Shown: piece after piece, positions 1 through 8,492 of the stretch
Numbering within the stretch: the first letter of the stretch is position 1
How the letters are laid out: every line of letters begins with the position of its first letter
From: Bryobacterales bacterium
Lineage (GTDB): Bacteria > Acidobacteriota > Terriglobia > Bryobacterales > Bryobacteraceae
Assembly: GCA_003487005.1 (NCBI GenBank)
Contig: DNFG01000151.1
Location: 1 to 18,428, forward strand
Length of the DNA stretch: 18,428 nt
Reading direction: 5' to 3'
Translations under genes and position numbers: made by a program
Notes under the pieces: model-generated
What the model was told of the DNA's origin: nothing
Databases searched by the model: none
The model's input: the letters and a program-made list of their open reading frames with translations, nothing else

Positions 1-1525
1 TCCTCGGCAGCCGTCTGAACATCCCTGACTGCGTTGTCGCCGAAAACCGTTTGCTCGCAAACCGGTTATAGTCCGCGATATTCTTCGTCCGCTGCTGGTT
101 GGCCCAACTGTTTTCCGAGGTCCCGCGGTACGAATTCGCCGCCCTCGCCGTGTTGACGGTGTACGCAAATCCCTGAATGCCCGCCATTGCCAGCTTCTGC
201 CAGCCGGCTACACCCGGCGCTTCGTATTCTGTTGCCCACGCCACATCTTTTGCCTTCGGATCGAACGCCAGAATATGCTGTTTTCCGCGGACCACAGCCG
301 TCCCATTCTCCAGGGTCACGATCGCGACCGGAGCATCCCCGGCGCTCGCGTCCTTCTTCAGAGCACGGAAGCCGCCCAGGCCCACCTTGAGCGCTGAAGC
401 AGCCACGCCAGGCCCCTTCGTCTTGAACTCCACCGGTTTACGGAACAGTTCCTCGCCAGCCTTGCTCAGGCCGATCAGCGTCTTGGCATCCGCCACCAGC
501 ACGGTCTCCCCATCCGGCATGAGAGCCATGTTCGTCAATCCGTCTTTGGCCTTGTCATAGCGCCACAGAACCTTCCCCGATGCCACCTCCAGCGCAACCA
601 CCCCCAACGGCTTCTTCAACTGCCATTCGCCGCTGTACCCGTCCTCGAACGCTCCCCCCATCCGGCCGTAAAGAACTCCATCATCCACCAGGAACTCCGC
701 CACGCCGGCACCGAAATCCGGTGACTTCCAGCGCTCAGCGCCGGTCTCCCGGTCGTAGGCGCGCAAGACCCCCTTTGCCGAGGTGATCACCAACCCATCC
801 ACCACCACCGGCGCCGCGTTCGTCTTCTTGAATGACTTCTCGGTCATGTCCAGTTTTTGTGCCCACTTCACCGCGCCTGTCTTCAGGTCCAGTGCATGAA
901 TCCCGGCATAGCTCAAGTACAAGACCCCGTCCACCGCCACCGGCTGCGCATGCCCGCTCAAGTCGAACCGTGTGAACATCTTACCGCTCGATTCCGATTT
1001 GTACAGGTCCGCCTTGTCTTTGATTTCCGTCTCGAAGCGCTTCTGTCCGCTGACCAGGTCGAACGCCGTCAGATGCAACTCCGACTTCGCCATGCTGTAG
1101 AGGGTCTTGACCAGCACGACCAGGTTTTCTTCGTACACCGGAAACACATCCACCATGTGCCCCTTCAACTCCTCCGACTCCCAAACCGTCTCCCCACCAA
1201 GCACGTTCAAGGCGAGCAGCCGCGTCTTCAGGTTGATCTTGCCTTCGTTCATCGCGATGAACAGCAACGGAGCCCCGTTGACCTCTTCCACATTGAACTC
1301 CGCCACTTTCTTCAGGTCATCCCTGCGCCAAAGCTCCCGCCCGCTCTCCGGATCCAGCGAGACTACCGCATCATCGGTGGCGTAGACGAGCGTCCCGACG
1401 TGGGATACGCGGTACCATTTCACATCCTTCCCAGCCTGATGGCTCCAGCCCGTGGCGCCTTGCGCACACAGACCCATTCCCAGAAATATGATCGCCCCTG
1501 CCAGGGCCTTGACAAAATGAAACAT
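1..1525 (-). CDS. Secreted PQQ-type beta-propeller repeat protein (3' end cut by window edge)
   Basis: The frame is open from an ATG at 1525 to the left window edge, giving about 508 visible residues with the C-terminus missing. The first 23 or so residues form a Sec-type signal peptide (hydrophobic core around 8-22, likely cleavage after AQG). Propeller blades of the PQQ/BamB type recur at roughly residues 43-67, 103-116, 197-222, 241-266 and 308-323. Each has the pattern 'hydrophobic strand, G-V/L-L, A-L/Y-D-x-x-T/S-G-x-x-x-W', for example ALDLKTGAVKWAQ and AYDRETGAERWKS. Proteins of this fold are periplasmic scaffolds or quinoprotein-like enzymes. No calcium- or PQQ-ligand set could be assigned by eye, so an enzymatic role is not claimed. 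No clear Shine-Dalgarno sequence precedes the start. The gene lies 185 bp downstream of the radical SAM gene on the same strand. The family call is firm; the function is unknown. Confidence 0.85.
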   Translation of the reverse strand, partial: MFHFVKALAGAIIFLGMGLCAQGATGWSHQAGKDVKWYRVSHVGTLVYATDDAVVSLDPESGRELWRRDDLKKVAEFNVEEVNGAPLLFIAMNEGKINLKTRLLALNVLGGETVWESEELKGHMVDVFPVYEENLVVLVKTLYSMAKSELHLTAFDLVSGQKRFETEIKDKADLYKSESSGKMFTRFDLSGHAQPVAVDGVLYLSYAGIHALDLKTGAVKWAQKLDMTEKSFKKTNAAPVVVDGLVITSAKGVLRAYDRETGAERWKSPDFGAGVAEFLVDDGVLYGRMGGAFEDGYSGEWQLKKPLGVVALEVASGKVLWRYDKAKDGLTNMALMPDGETVLVADAKTLIGLSKAGEELFRKPVEFKTKGPGVAASALKVGLGGFRALKKDASAGDAPVAIVTLENGTAVVRGKQHILAFDPKAKDVAWATEYEAPGVAGWQKLAMAGIQGFAYTVNTARAANSYRGTSENSWANQQRTKNIADYNRFASKRFSATTQSGMFRRLPR

Positions 1526-1533
1526 GAAGAAAA

Positions 1534-1549
1534 GGGTAACAAATTACCC
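1534..1549. repeat. Short inverted repeat just upstream of the propeller gene
   Basis: GGGTAA and TTACCC arms of 6 bp are separated by 4 nt (CAAA). The repeat lies 8 bp upstream of the ATG at 1525, in the 185-bp gap (1526-1710) after the radical SAM gene. It could be an operator, or a small hairpin at the translation start. A 6-bp repeat can occur by chance. I saw no convincing promoter elsewhere in the gap. Confidence 0.35.
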
Positions 1550-1710
1550 GATGGAGATGGAGGGGATATTCAGATTGAACCGGCGCCGGCCGTGCCATTT
1601 CGCTGGCGCCCACCGCCGGGACACCTGGACACAATCCGGCTCCGCCATCCACGCATGCCACGGACGGTCATCCGGTACTCAGAAGTTCCCTGTTTACAGG
1701 TGGATAGCCC

Positions 1711-3261
1711 CTACTGCACGATCGGCAGCAACTCCGGGGTCTTCTGCCTGGGTTTGAGCGACAAATCCGGCATCGGCTGCCCCGAAAACAGCTTCCGGCA
1801 GGGTTTTGCCAGCATCCGCGCCATTTTGGTCGCCCGTTCACGACGCGCGCTGTCAGTAGAAATCCCCGTCGATGCATACATCTGCCGGTACAGCTTGGAA
1901 ATGAAGACAAACGCCAGCCGCGCCCGCAGATTGGGCGTGCATTTCGACCGTTTCCACACGGCCTTGATGCTGTAGAAGTCGTCCCAGACCTTCTGCGTCC
2001 GTGCCCGCATTTCCGCCGATTCCATCGTCGGATGTGGCATGAACATCTTCGGCCGCCGCTCCGGCGGAATCAGCCAGTACCGCGAGAGCGGCACCCCGTC
2101 CACGACTTCCTTCGCCCGCGGGTCGTTCTTCTCCCAGCGGTCGAAGTCCACCGTGCCCGGGAATGGTGTCAGCATGACGAACTGCGCAAACGTCAGATCC
2201 GCTTTCTGCGCCAATTCCTGAGTCGCGTCGAACGTGTCCGCCCGGTCGCTCGGCAACCCGAAGATGAACGAACCAAGAACATGCACCCCATGCTCCCGGA
2301 ACTTCTTCAACTGCTTGACCAGGTTGTCCCCGGACATATTGAAGTCCTTGAACACCTCTTTCAACCCCTCGGCAGTCACCGCTTCCACGCCGACCAGCGC
2401 CCCGCGGATGTGCGCCTCGCGCATGGCATCCAGAAACTCCGGATCTTCGGCCGCTTCCATCGTGATCTGCGTGAAGAACGTCATGTCCCGCGGCAAGTCC
2501 TTCAGCCGCTCCATGAACTCGAACCGCTCCTGCCGCATCGCTTTCAACTGCTCCACCCGGGTGGTATTGCCTTGCCGCTCGGCCAGCGCAATGTCAGTCA
2601 GCGAAACCGGGTAGAAATTGTCATCGGCCAGCGCGATAAACCGGAATCCACGCCTTCGCAACTCAACAATTTCGTCGATCACCACATCCGTCCCGCGCTG
2701 CCTCGGCTTCTGCCCGTCCGTCCGCCACACCGAGCAGAATGAACAATGTTTCGGGCACCCGCGCACCGTCTGTACCGACGCCCACATATAACTGTCTGGC
2801 GGAAGCAGATCCCAGCGCGCCGGCTTGAACTCGTCGCCCGCCACTCGTCCGCCATCATAAACACGCTGCAAATTGCCCGCAGCGAAGTCCCGCAGCGCCT
2901 GCCCCCACGCAAGATCGCCATCGCCCTTCACGGCCGCGTGCGCTCCACCCAGTTCGAAGCACTCTTCGGGGTAGAGCGTCGGATGGATCCCGCCGAAGAT
3001 CACGGTGCCGCCCCGTTCACGGATCGCCCGCCCCAATTTGTAACCCCTCAACGCATTCCCGGTATGAATGCCGATTCCCACTACATCACCGGGCTTCACG
3101 GCGTCCAGGTCCATGTGCTCCAGCGTCTCGTCCCAAATCCTGGGATCCCCAAACTCCGACGGCGTCGCGGCTGCCAGCACATATAGCCAGCGCGGAGTGA
3201 TCACTGCCGTGCCAAAGGCTGCATCGCTTGGATTCGCGAGATGGACCGTGAAAGTTTTCAT
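1711..3261 (-). CDS. B12-binding-domain radical SAM protein
   Basis: The 516-residue protein has two recognisable parts. Residues about 55-125 resemble the Rossmann-like cobalamin-binding module of BchE-type enzymes (VVGIGIHTGNALRGYKLGRA, then GGTVIFGGIHPTLYPEE). The radical SAM core follows, with the CX3CX2C cluster motif at C169, C173 and C176 (RGCPKHCSFC), which ligates a [4Fe-4S] cluster and SAM. Core strands continue through ALADDNFYP, a GVEAV segment and GSFIFGLPSD. Known members are methylases and cyclases of lipids, tetrapyrroles and natural products; the substrate here cannot be read from sequence. The ATG at 3261 is supported by AAGGA at 3269-3273 with a 7-nt spacer. The gene starts 82 bp after the sulfatase on the same strand, so co-transcription is possible. 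The C-terminal part lacks the Cys-rich SPASM signature of sulfatase-maturing enzymes. Confidence 0.9.
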   Translation of the reverse strand: MKTFTVHLANPSDAAFGTAVITPRWLYVLAAATPSEFGDPRIWDETLEHMDLDAVKPGDVVGIGIHTGNALRGYKLGRAIRERGGTVIFGGIHPTLYPEECFELGGAHAAVKGDGDLAWGQALRDFAAGNLQRVYDGGRVAGDEFKPARWDLLPPDSYMWASVQTVRGCPKHCSFCSVWRTDGQKPRQRGTDVVIDEIVELRRRGFRFIALADDNFYPVSLTDIALAERQGNTTRVEQLKAMRQERFEFMERLKDLPRDMTFFTQITMEAAEDPEFLDAMREAHIRGALVGVEAVTAEGLKEVFKDFNMSGDNLVKQLKKFREHGVHVLGSFIFGLPSDRADTFDATQELAQKADLTFAQFVMLTPFPGTVDFDRWEKNDPRAKEVVDGVPLSRYWLIPPERRPKMFMPHPTMESAEMRARTQKVWDDFYSIKAVWKRSKCTPNLRARLAFVFISKLYRQMYASTGISTDSARRERATKMARMLAKPCRKLFSGQPMPDLSLKPRQKTPELLPIVQ

Positions 3262-3343
3262 TCGTTGTTCCTTGTTGTTCTATGAACGCTACGCCCGGCA
3301 CACCATGAGCAGAGGCGCCGGGTCAAGCCCAGACTGCAATGAC

Positions 3344-4786
3344 TTATGCTATCACTTCGATCGGCGTTTCGCGCCGGGATTTCACTGTCGCACCGAGCCG
3401 GGCTTTCAACGCTGCCTTCACTCCGCCTGCACTTGCCTCCCGTGCAAGGTTCTTGAGCTCGCGTGGATCCTTGACGTAGTCGTACAACTCTTCGCCTTCG
3501 TTCGCTTCGTCCCACATCGTATACCGGTGTCGTTCATTGCGGATCGAACTGCCCATCACCCACCTCTGCCCATCGCGCCGCCGCACCTGGGTCACTGCTG
3601 GCCGGTCCCATCTCGCCGCCGGATCTTCCAGTAGCGGACGCAGGCTCGTCCCGTGCAGATATTCCGGCGTTGCCCGCAGGCCCGCCAGGTCCGCCAGCGT
3701 CGGATAGACGTCCAGCGACTCCACCGTCCGACCGCAGCCACGCCCCCGGGCCAGAACCCCCGCGCCCGCGATAAGCATCGGCGTCCGAGCCGCGTGTTCA
3801 AATAGCGACTGTTTCTTCCACTGCCCATGCTCGCCCAGCCCGTAGCCGTGATCACTCCAGAAGCAGATCACCGTCCGCTCCGCCTGGCCCGTCCGGTCCA
3901 GCGCATCAAGCAAACGGCCCACATTCGCGTCCAGGAAAAGCACCGCGGCATAGTAGGCCTGCATCACTTCGAGCCGCTGCTTCTCCGTCAGCCCCCAATT
4001 CGCCGGTCGCGTCCAATAGGCCCACTTTGGCGCGATCGACATCTCCCACTCCTCGAATGGAACCAGCTTCACTTTGTCGATTGGCACCATGTCGAAATAC
4101 TTCTTTGGAGCTATATAGGGACAGTGGGGCTTGTAGAACCCCGCCCCAAGAAACCAGGGGTCCCGCCGCCGCTCCTCCATCAACTTGATGGTCTCCAGCG
4201 CCACCAGTCCATCTGTATGTTCTTCATCCTTGGCCGGTGAACAATAGAAGTTCAGCGAACTCCCGATGCCCCTGCCCGGCGTGTAGTTGATGATCTGCGG
4301 CTCTTCCTTCTTGTCAATCCCGGACGGGTTCACCCGGTGCATCCACGTCGGCGCATCATCCTGCCCATCGGTGCCGATCCCCCCCGGGTTGCTGTAATGA
4401 TAGATCTTGCCCACCCGCGCTACATAATAGTCATTTTTCTGAAACAACTGCCCCATCGTCACCACTTTGGGCATCTGCGTGCGGAAGTGGGTTTGCAGAT
4501 CCATCACACCGGTCGCTTCCGGCCCCAATCCCGTCATGATCGACGCCCGCGATGGTCCGCAGAGCGGATACTGGCAGTACGCCCGGTCAAACCGCACTCC
4601 CCGCTGCGCAATCCGGTCCAGGTTGGGCGTCCGGACAAAATCGAAACCGTATGTGCTGAACCGGTGGTTCAAATCGTCCGCATTGATGTAAAGCACGTTC
4701 CGGCGAGCTTCGCGCTGCCAGGCGGCCGCCAGCGCCGGCATCCCGGCTGCGGCAAAGAAGGACCGGCGGGTCCATTGGGGTGTCAT
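3344..4786 (-). CDS. Secreted sulfatase, iduronate-2-sulfatase-like (Cys type)
   Basis: This is a 480-residue alkaline-phosphatase-superfamily sulfatase that hydrolyses sulfate esters, probably in the periplasm. The leader carries TRRSFF at residues 6-11 followed by an Ala-rich stretch, suggesting Tat or Sec export. Key features are the metal-binding Asp pair in INADDLN (D37, D38), the formylglycine motif C76-G-P-S-R80, GKIYH at 126-130, KPH at 219-221 and the SDHG metal site at 311-314. The Cys must be converted to formylglycine by a maturase; none is seen here. The open frame continues upstream to 5248, but that extension translates the tRNA-Pro gene and the upstream gene in antisense, so the ATG at 4786 directly before the leader is chosen. 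It begins 14 bp after the small membrane-protein gene, a likely operon. The natural substrate is unknown. Confidence 0.9.
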   Translation of the reverse strand: MTPQWTRRSFFAAAGMPALAAAWQREARRNVLYINADDLNHRFSTYGFDFVRTPNLDRIAQRGVRFDRAYCQYPLCGPSRASIMTGLGPEATGVMDLQTHFRTQMPKVVTMGQLFQKNDYYVARVGKIYHYSNPGGIGTDGQDDAPTWMHRVNPSGIDKKEEPQIINYTPGRGIGSSLNFYCSPAKDEEHTDGLVALETIKLMEERRRDPWFLGAGFYKPHCPYIAPKKYFDMVPIDKVKLVPFEEWEMSIAPKWAYWTRPANWGLTEKQRLEVMQAYYAAVLFLDANVGRLLDALDRTGQAERTVICFWSDHGYGLGEHGQWKKQSLFEHAARTPMLIAGAGVLARGRGCGRTVESLDVYPTLADLAGLRATPEYLHGTSLRPLLEDPAARWDRPAVTQVRRRDGQRWVMGSSIRNERHRYTMWDEANEGEELYDYVKDPRELKNLAREASAGGVKAALKARLGATVKSRRETPIEVIA

Positions 4787-4800
4787 GACTGCCCGCGATT

Positions 4801-5142
4801 TTATCGGACTTTTTCCTGTGGTTCCACCTGTGTCAGATTCAAAGAGACCAGCCGGTGGTCCACTGCGGGAAACTGCTGATCCACCTCGCTGTAGGCCACG
4901 CCCGGCCGTAACACCCGGAAACACGACCACCGCGCAACGAACGGCATCACCATAATCATGCCAACCTGACCGAACCAAATCGCCGGAACGAGCGCCGCCA
5001 GAGCCGCCCACATCGCCACCCGGCCCGATTTCGCTTCGTCCCATCCCCGCTTCCGCCCCCACCTGGCACACAGCCGTCCCCAGATAAAGGCCGCCCCAAA
5101 GAGGACCACCAGAAGAGCCAAACTGACGATTTTCCGTTCCAT
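4801..5142 (-). CDS. Small two-helix membrane protein of unknown function
   Basis: I do not recognise the family. The 113-residue protein has two hydrophobic segments, about residues 4-23 and 42-66, separated by a short basic loop (RWGRKRGWDEAKSGR). A soluble C-terminal tail of about 45 residues begins with a Cys/Arg-rich stretch (RWSCFRVLRPG). The gene ends only 14 bp before the sulfatase start, so the two are probably co-transcribed, and the protein may help with membrane handling of that pathway; this is inference. Its start lies 28 bp from the tRNA-Pro gene, which is transcribed away from it. The open frame, the membrane pattern and the tight spacing support a real gene. Confidence 0.6.
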   Translation of the reverse strand: MERKIVSLALLVVLFGAAFIWGRLCARWGRKRGWDEAKSGRVAMWAALAALVPAIWFGQVGMIMVMPFVARWSCFRVLRPGVAYSEVDQQFPAVDHRLVSLNLTQVEPQEKVR

Positions 5143-5152
5143 CGTTCCTGTG

Positions 5153-5161
5153 CGCTATACT
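5153..5161 (+). promoter_or_regulatory. -10 element of the tRNA-Pro promoter
   Basis: CGCTATACT contains a -10 hexamer (TATACT, 5156-5161) ending 9 bp before the tRNA 5' end, the expected place for a tRNA promoter. The -35 region is weak. The same nonamer occurs upstream of secG at 17510-17518. Confidence 0.55.
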
Positions 5162-5170
5162 AGAACAGTT

Positions 5171-5247
<77 letters not shown>

Positions 5248-5286
5248 TTCAACCCCCTCCCCCTCCACTTGCATTACATTGCAACT

Positions 5287-6552
5287 ATGTGGACCCGGCG
5301 CACCCTGTTGCTCTCCCCTCTCCCTTTGTTCGCACAGTCCGCCCTCGCCGGCGAACGGCATCGCGTCCTGGTCTCCACGGACGCCGGCGGCACCGACCCC
5401 GACGACCTCCAGTCCCTCGTTCACCTGCTGCTCTATTCAGACGTCCTTGACCTCGAAGGCATCCTCTCCTCCCCTTACGGACCCGGCCGCCTCCACCATA
5501 TTCTCCACGTTATTGACCACTACCAGCAGGATTTCCCCCGTCTTCACGCCCGTTTTGCGCGCTATCCCACCCCCAATATCCTTCGCGCCCTCTGCCACCA
5601 GGGCGCCACCGACGACCCCGGCCCCGACGGTACTGGCCGGCCGACTCCTGGCTCCCGGTGGCTCATCCAGTGCGCCCGCCGTCCCGATCCCCGCCCGCTC
5701 TATGTTCTCGTCTGGGGCGGCCTTGAAGATCTTGCCCAAGCCCTTCACGATGCACCGGATATCCTCCCGAAACTCCGTGTCTACTTCATCGGCGGGCCGA
5801 ACAAAATGTGGAGCGTGAACGCTTACAACTACGTTCATGAACACCACCCCCTGCTCTGGATGATCGAGAACAATGCCACTTACCGCGGCTGGTTCGTGGG
5901 CGGGAATCAGGATGGAGAATGGGGCAACCGCGCTTTCACTGAAGCCCACGCCGCCGGACGCGGCGCCCTCGGCGACTACTTCGCCTCCATCCTCAAGGCC
6001 ACCATCAAAATGGGCGACAGTCCCTCGGTGGGCTACCTGCTCCACGGCAACCCCGCCGACCCGGCCCAACCCGGTTGGGGCGGCCGGTTCGTCCGGCTCT
6101 GGCCCGGGCGCAAGACGGTCTTCCCAGGGCTGACCACCGCCGCCAATCAGGCCGAAGTCTTTGGCGTGGTTGAGTTTACAATCCCGATTCCCGAACGGTT
6201 CCCGCCCGGCCACCACACCCGGATGCTCATCGACAACCGGATCCCTGCCCCCGCCTTCATCGACGGCCGCGTCCTGCGCTTCCGTTTCTCCCCGCGTGAT
6301 GCCAAGATTTGGCCCTATGTCATCGAAAGCCTGTACCCGCCGTTCCACGGCCAGACCGGCGCTTTCACCGCCACCCCGCCGCCCGGCGAGCGAACCAGAC
6401 AGCCCGACCCCAGCCACCCCAACTGGTGGATAGACGACCCCGACCCTGCCGCAGCCGAAGGCATCCACCCCGGAGCCAAACATGTCAACCGTTGGCGCAC
6501 CGAATTCCTGAAGGACTTCGCTGCCCGCCTGAAGCGTTGCCAGTCTGGCTAA
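5287..6552 (+). CDS. Secreted DUF1593 / Sde182-type nucleoside-hydrolase-like protein
   Basis: The 421-residue protein begins with a short leader (MWTRRTLLLSPLPLFAQSALA). The mature part opens with RVLVSTDAGGTDPDDLQSLV, whose Asp cluster (D32, D37, D39, D40) resembles the calcium-binding N-terminal motif of nucleoside hydrolases. This start, the following EGILSSPYGPGR segment and the YVLVWGGLEDLAQAL segment match the DUF1593 (Sde182 N-terminal) family, known from secreted proteins of polysaccharide degraders. A second domain from about residue 310 fits the usual C-terminal beta-rich part. The enzymatic activity of the family is poorly established. The ATG at 5287 is chosen because the frame upstream runs into the tRNA-Pro gene. 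Codons are strikingly C-rich. The gene may have its own promoter or be read through from the tRNA. Confidence 0.82.
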   Translation: MWTRRTLLLSPLPLFAQSALAGERHRVLVSTDAGGTDPDDLQSLVHLLLYSDVLDLEGILSSPYGPGRLHHILHVIDHYQQDFPRLHARFARYPTPNILRALCHQGATDDPGPDGTGRPTPGSRWLIQCARRPDPRPLYVLVWGGLEDLAQALHDAPDILPKLRVYFIGGPNKMWSVNAYNYVHEHHPLLWMIENNATYRGWFVGGNQDGEWGNRAFTEAHAAGRGALGDYFASILKATIKMGDSPSVGYLLHGNPADPAQPGWGGRFVRLWPGRKTVFPGLTTAANQAEVFGVVEFTIPIPERFPPGHHTRMLIDNRIPAPAFIDGRVLRFRFSPRDAKIWPYVIESLYPPFHGQTGAFTATPPPGERTRQPDPSHPNWWIDDPDPAAAEGIHPGAKHVNRWRTEFLKDFAARLKRCQSG

Positions 6553-6576
6553 GTTCTCTGTTTTCTATTTGTTATC

Positions 6577-6593
6577 GCGGCCGGACCGGCCGC
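6577..6593. repeat. GC-rich perfect palindrome between convergent genes
   Basis: Arms GCGGCCGG and CCGGCCGC flank a single central A in the 56-bp gap between the converging DUF1593 and FmdB genes. It may stall or end transcription from both sides, but no T-run follows in either direction, so it is not a classical intrinsic terminator. Confidence 0.4.
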
Positions 6594-6608
6594 GCGACGT
6601 CAGCGCGC

Positions 6609-6794
6609 TCAGGTGAAGCCGCCGCCCGCGCCCGAACCACCCCCGCAGCCACCAATCGAACAGGCCGAAATCTGCCGCTCCGCCTGCTCGGAGCCGCAAT
6701 GCGGGCAGACCAGACCCGAATCCGCCTCCGACATCCGGCGTAGCTGTTCGTATGTTTCGCCGCACTGCTTGCAGCGGTATTCGTACATGGGCAT
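6609..6794 (-). CDS. FmdB-family zinc-ribbon protein
   Basis: This 61-residue protein starts with the family hallmark (MPMYEYRCKQCGETYEQL). It carries two CxxC knuckles, C8/C11 and C30/C33 (CPHCGS), which should bind one zinc ion, and ends in a Gly-rich tail with two further Cys. The family is named after a putative regulator of formamidase/amidase genes in Methylophilus; its role in most bacteria is not defined. The ATG at 6794 is preferred over the in-frame ATG at 6788 because family members usually begin M-P-x-Y-E-Y. The gene is convergent with the DUF1593 gene and divergent from the TadG-like gene, across a 145-bp gap with no convincing sigma-70 consensus. Length is typical of the short family members. 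Confidence 0.88.
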   Translation of the reverse strand: MPMYEYRCKQCGETYEQLRRMSEADSGLVCPHCGSEQAERQISACSIGGCGGGSGAGGGFT

Positions 6795-6927
6795 AGTTGT
6801 TCTCTTCTCATCCTAAGCGATGCGGAAACACCTGCGGCCGTGACAGTACCAAGGGTTCATGACGGATCGGTCCGATTTTGCGGCAAATTAAGGATTTTTC
6901 CGAGCATTGATGGTCGTCCGATCTGTC

Positions 6928-6932
6928 GAAGG
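6928..6932 (+). promoter_or_regulatory. Ribosome binding site fixing the TadG-like start
   Basis: GAAGG lies 7 nt before the ATG at 6940. The upstream in-frame candidates, TTG at 6907 and ATG at 6910, have no such site at proper distance, so 6940 is taken as the start. Confidence 0.65.
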
Positions 6933-6939
6933 TCTGTAT

Positions 6940-8040
6940 ATGAGAAGCTGTACCCGCCGCACTTCCCGTCAACGCGGCTTCGTTCTCATCGCTTCCGCCA
7001 TCGCCGCTGTCCTCGTTATCGGAGCCGTCGGCATGGCGATTGATCTTGGACGAATGTTCGTCGTCAAGACGGAATCCCAGAACTTCGTCGACTCCACCTC
7101 AATTGACGCTGCCGCTGAACTGGATGGCACAACCGCCGGCCTCGCGCGCGCCGCAGGCGCGCCCCTGAGAAGCAATCAGAAGTTCGATCTGGGGCAGCAT
7201 GCGTTCCAGGAGATCGACACCCGATTCGCCCTGGCTCCCGAAGGTCCCTGGGTGGAACTGGCCAGCGCCTCCACCAGGAGCCGATTCGTCCGCGTCACTG
7301 CGACCACCCGACCCCGGCTGTATTTCCTCCCTCTGCTTGTCAGCCAGGAACGCGCCACCGTGGCCGCCACGGCCGCGGCGGCCCAGGTCGAGAAGACCTC
7401 CTTCCGGGAGGGCCTTTTTCCGTTCTCACCCTTCGCCCATGACCTGAGTGACCCTATCCACTTCGGCCTCGTTCCCGGCGGAACCTATACTCTCCGCTGG
7501 CCCGCCAACCCGAGGTTGCCCAACTCGGGCGGCCAGGGCTCCAACATGTGTCCCGATGACCGCACCCAACAGATTCTTGATCTCGCTCAGGCGTTGGGTG
7601 GCGAGGAGCGCGGGTTCATCGAGCAAACCAGCGCGAGCGTGATCCGCCAGACCGTCATCAACGACTACCAGTCGGTGTACCGGCAGATCGGCGACATCGT
7701 TGAGATGACTGGCGGCGCGAAGCAGACCATCCTGGACGCTCTTCAGACGCGGATCAACCAGGACACCGACTCGAATTCCTTCTACTACGCCGATTACCGG
7801 GAGGGAGGTAGAGGCAATGGCCGCCGCATCGTCGGCGTCCCGATCAACGATGGTGGGACTCCCCCCGGAGCGAACCTGCGCATGGTGGGGATCGGCGCCT
7901 TCTTTCTCCGCCCGACCGGCCAATATGGCAACGGCGGCAATCAGGCTTGGTGCGCGGAGTACATCGGCTCCTGGGTGCAGGGTGTCAACCACTCCGGCGT
8001 TGAGCAGTCTGGCGCATGGGCTGTGAGGCTCGTGCAATGA
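6940..8040 (+). CDS. TadG-like pilus-associated protein
   Basis: The 366-residue protein has a basic N-terminus, the processing-type motif RQRGFVLIA at about residues 10-18, a hydrophobic helix to about residue 35, and GMAIDLGRMFVVKTESQNFVDSTSIDAAAE. This is the signature of the TadG-like N-terminal domain (Flp/Tad pilus assembly). Unlike the two following genes it lacks the Glu expected five residues after the cleavage-site Gly. The rest is unlike classic TadG: I see no von Willebrand A metal site, but a Gly/Asn-rich C-terminal region with two Cys (NMCPDD, AWCAEY). Its stop overlaps the next start by 4 bp (ATGA), so translation is probably coupled. No Tad ATPase, prepilin peptidase or secretin is in the window. 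The protein is probably inner-membrane anchored with a periplasmic body. Confidence 0.82.
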   Translation: MRSCTRRTSRQRGFVLIASAIAAVLVIGAVGMAIDLGRMFVVKTESQNFVDSTSIDAAAELDGTTAGLARAAGAPLRSNQKFDLGQHAFQEIDTRFALAPEGPWVELASASTRSRFVRVTATTRPRLYFLPLLVSQERATVAATAAAAQVEKTSFREGLFPFSPFAHDLSDPIHFGLVPGGTYTLRWPANPRLPNSGGQGSNMCPDDRTQQILDLAQALGGEERGFIEQTSASVIRQTVINDYQSVYRQIGDIVEMTGGAKQTILDALQTRINQDTDSNSFYYADYREGGRGNGRRIVGVPINDGGTPPGANLRMVGIGAFFLRPTGQYGNGGNQAWCAEYIGSWVQGVNHSGVEQSGAWAVRLVQ

Positions 8041-8486
8041 CTTCCCTTCGCCGCACATCGGGCCAGCGGGGCAATGCTTTCATCGAGACAGCCCTCGCTT
8101 TCACGATCCTGGTGCCAGTCTTCCTCGGCACCTTCCAGTTTGGATTGGCCTTCTATTACTACAACGAACTCGCCAGCGCCGTTCGCGCGGGAGCCCGCTA
8201 TGCCAGTTACCGGACCTATGATTCGGCAACGGCCACCCCCAGCACGGCCTTTGTCTCCGCCGTCCGAAACATGACCGTTTATGGAAACCCGGACGGCGGT
8301 GTCAAACCGGTCGTCCAGGGCCTCAATACCAGCAACATTGAGGTCACGGTCCAAACCGAACTCCAGATGCCCCGCTACGTCCGTGTCTCCGTGCGGGACT
8401 TCTCCATGAACGTCGTCCTGAAGACCTTCAGAATTTCCAAACCCGAGGCAGTGTTCCCGTATCTCGGCGTCTACGCTCCGGAGTAA
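8037..8486 (+). CDS. TadE-like pseudopilin
   Basis: The 149-residue protein has the TadE-like layout: a short basic leader, QRGNAFIETAL at residues 10-20 (Gly before the helix and Glu17 inside it, as in type IV/Flp pseudopilins), one hydrophobic helix to about residue 41, then YYYNELASAVRAGARYASY, matching the family's 'AVR-AGARYAA' segment. TadE-family proteins are minor pseudopilins or membrane-anchored partners of the Tad secretion machine. The ATG at 8037 overlaps the TadG-like stop codon in an ATGA; an earlier in-frame GTG-type start at 8016 would lie within the previous gene and is less likely. The next gene follows after 6 bp and uses a GGAG (8480-8483) that overlaps this stop codon. 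Confidence 0.87.
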   Translation: MTSLRRTSGQRGNAFIETALAFTILVPVFLGTFQFGLAFYYYNELASAVRAGARYASYRTYDSATATPSTAFVSAVRNMTVYGNPDGGVKPVVQGLNTSNIEVTVQTELQMPRYVRVSVRDFSMNVVLKTFRISKPEAVFPYLGVYAPE

Positions 8487-8492
8487 CCTACC

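Noticed and set aside
857..1975. 372-residue plus-strand frame over the propeller and radical SAM genes
   Set aside because: It crosses two well-supported minus-strand genes and their intergenic gap and resembles no protein family.
1711..3261. Radical SAM gene as the sulfatase-maturing enzyme
   Set aside because: It has an N-terminal B12-type domain and lacks the additional Cys clusters of anSME enzymes.
5437..6483. 348-residue minus-strand frame opposite the DUF1593 gene
   Set aside because: Gly/Val-rich mirror of C-rich coding sequence with no motif; the plus-strand gene has a leader and family motifs.
6577..6593. Palindrome as a recombination (dif/att-like) site
   Set aside because: It is only 17 bp, fully GC-rich, not repeated in the window and not next to any recombinase.
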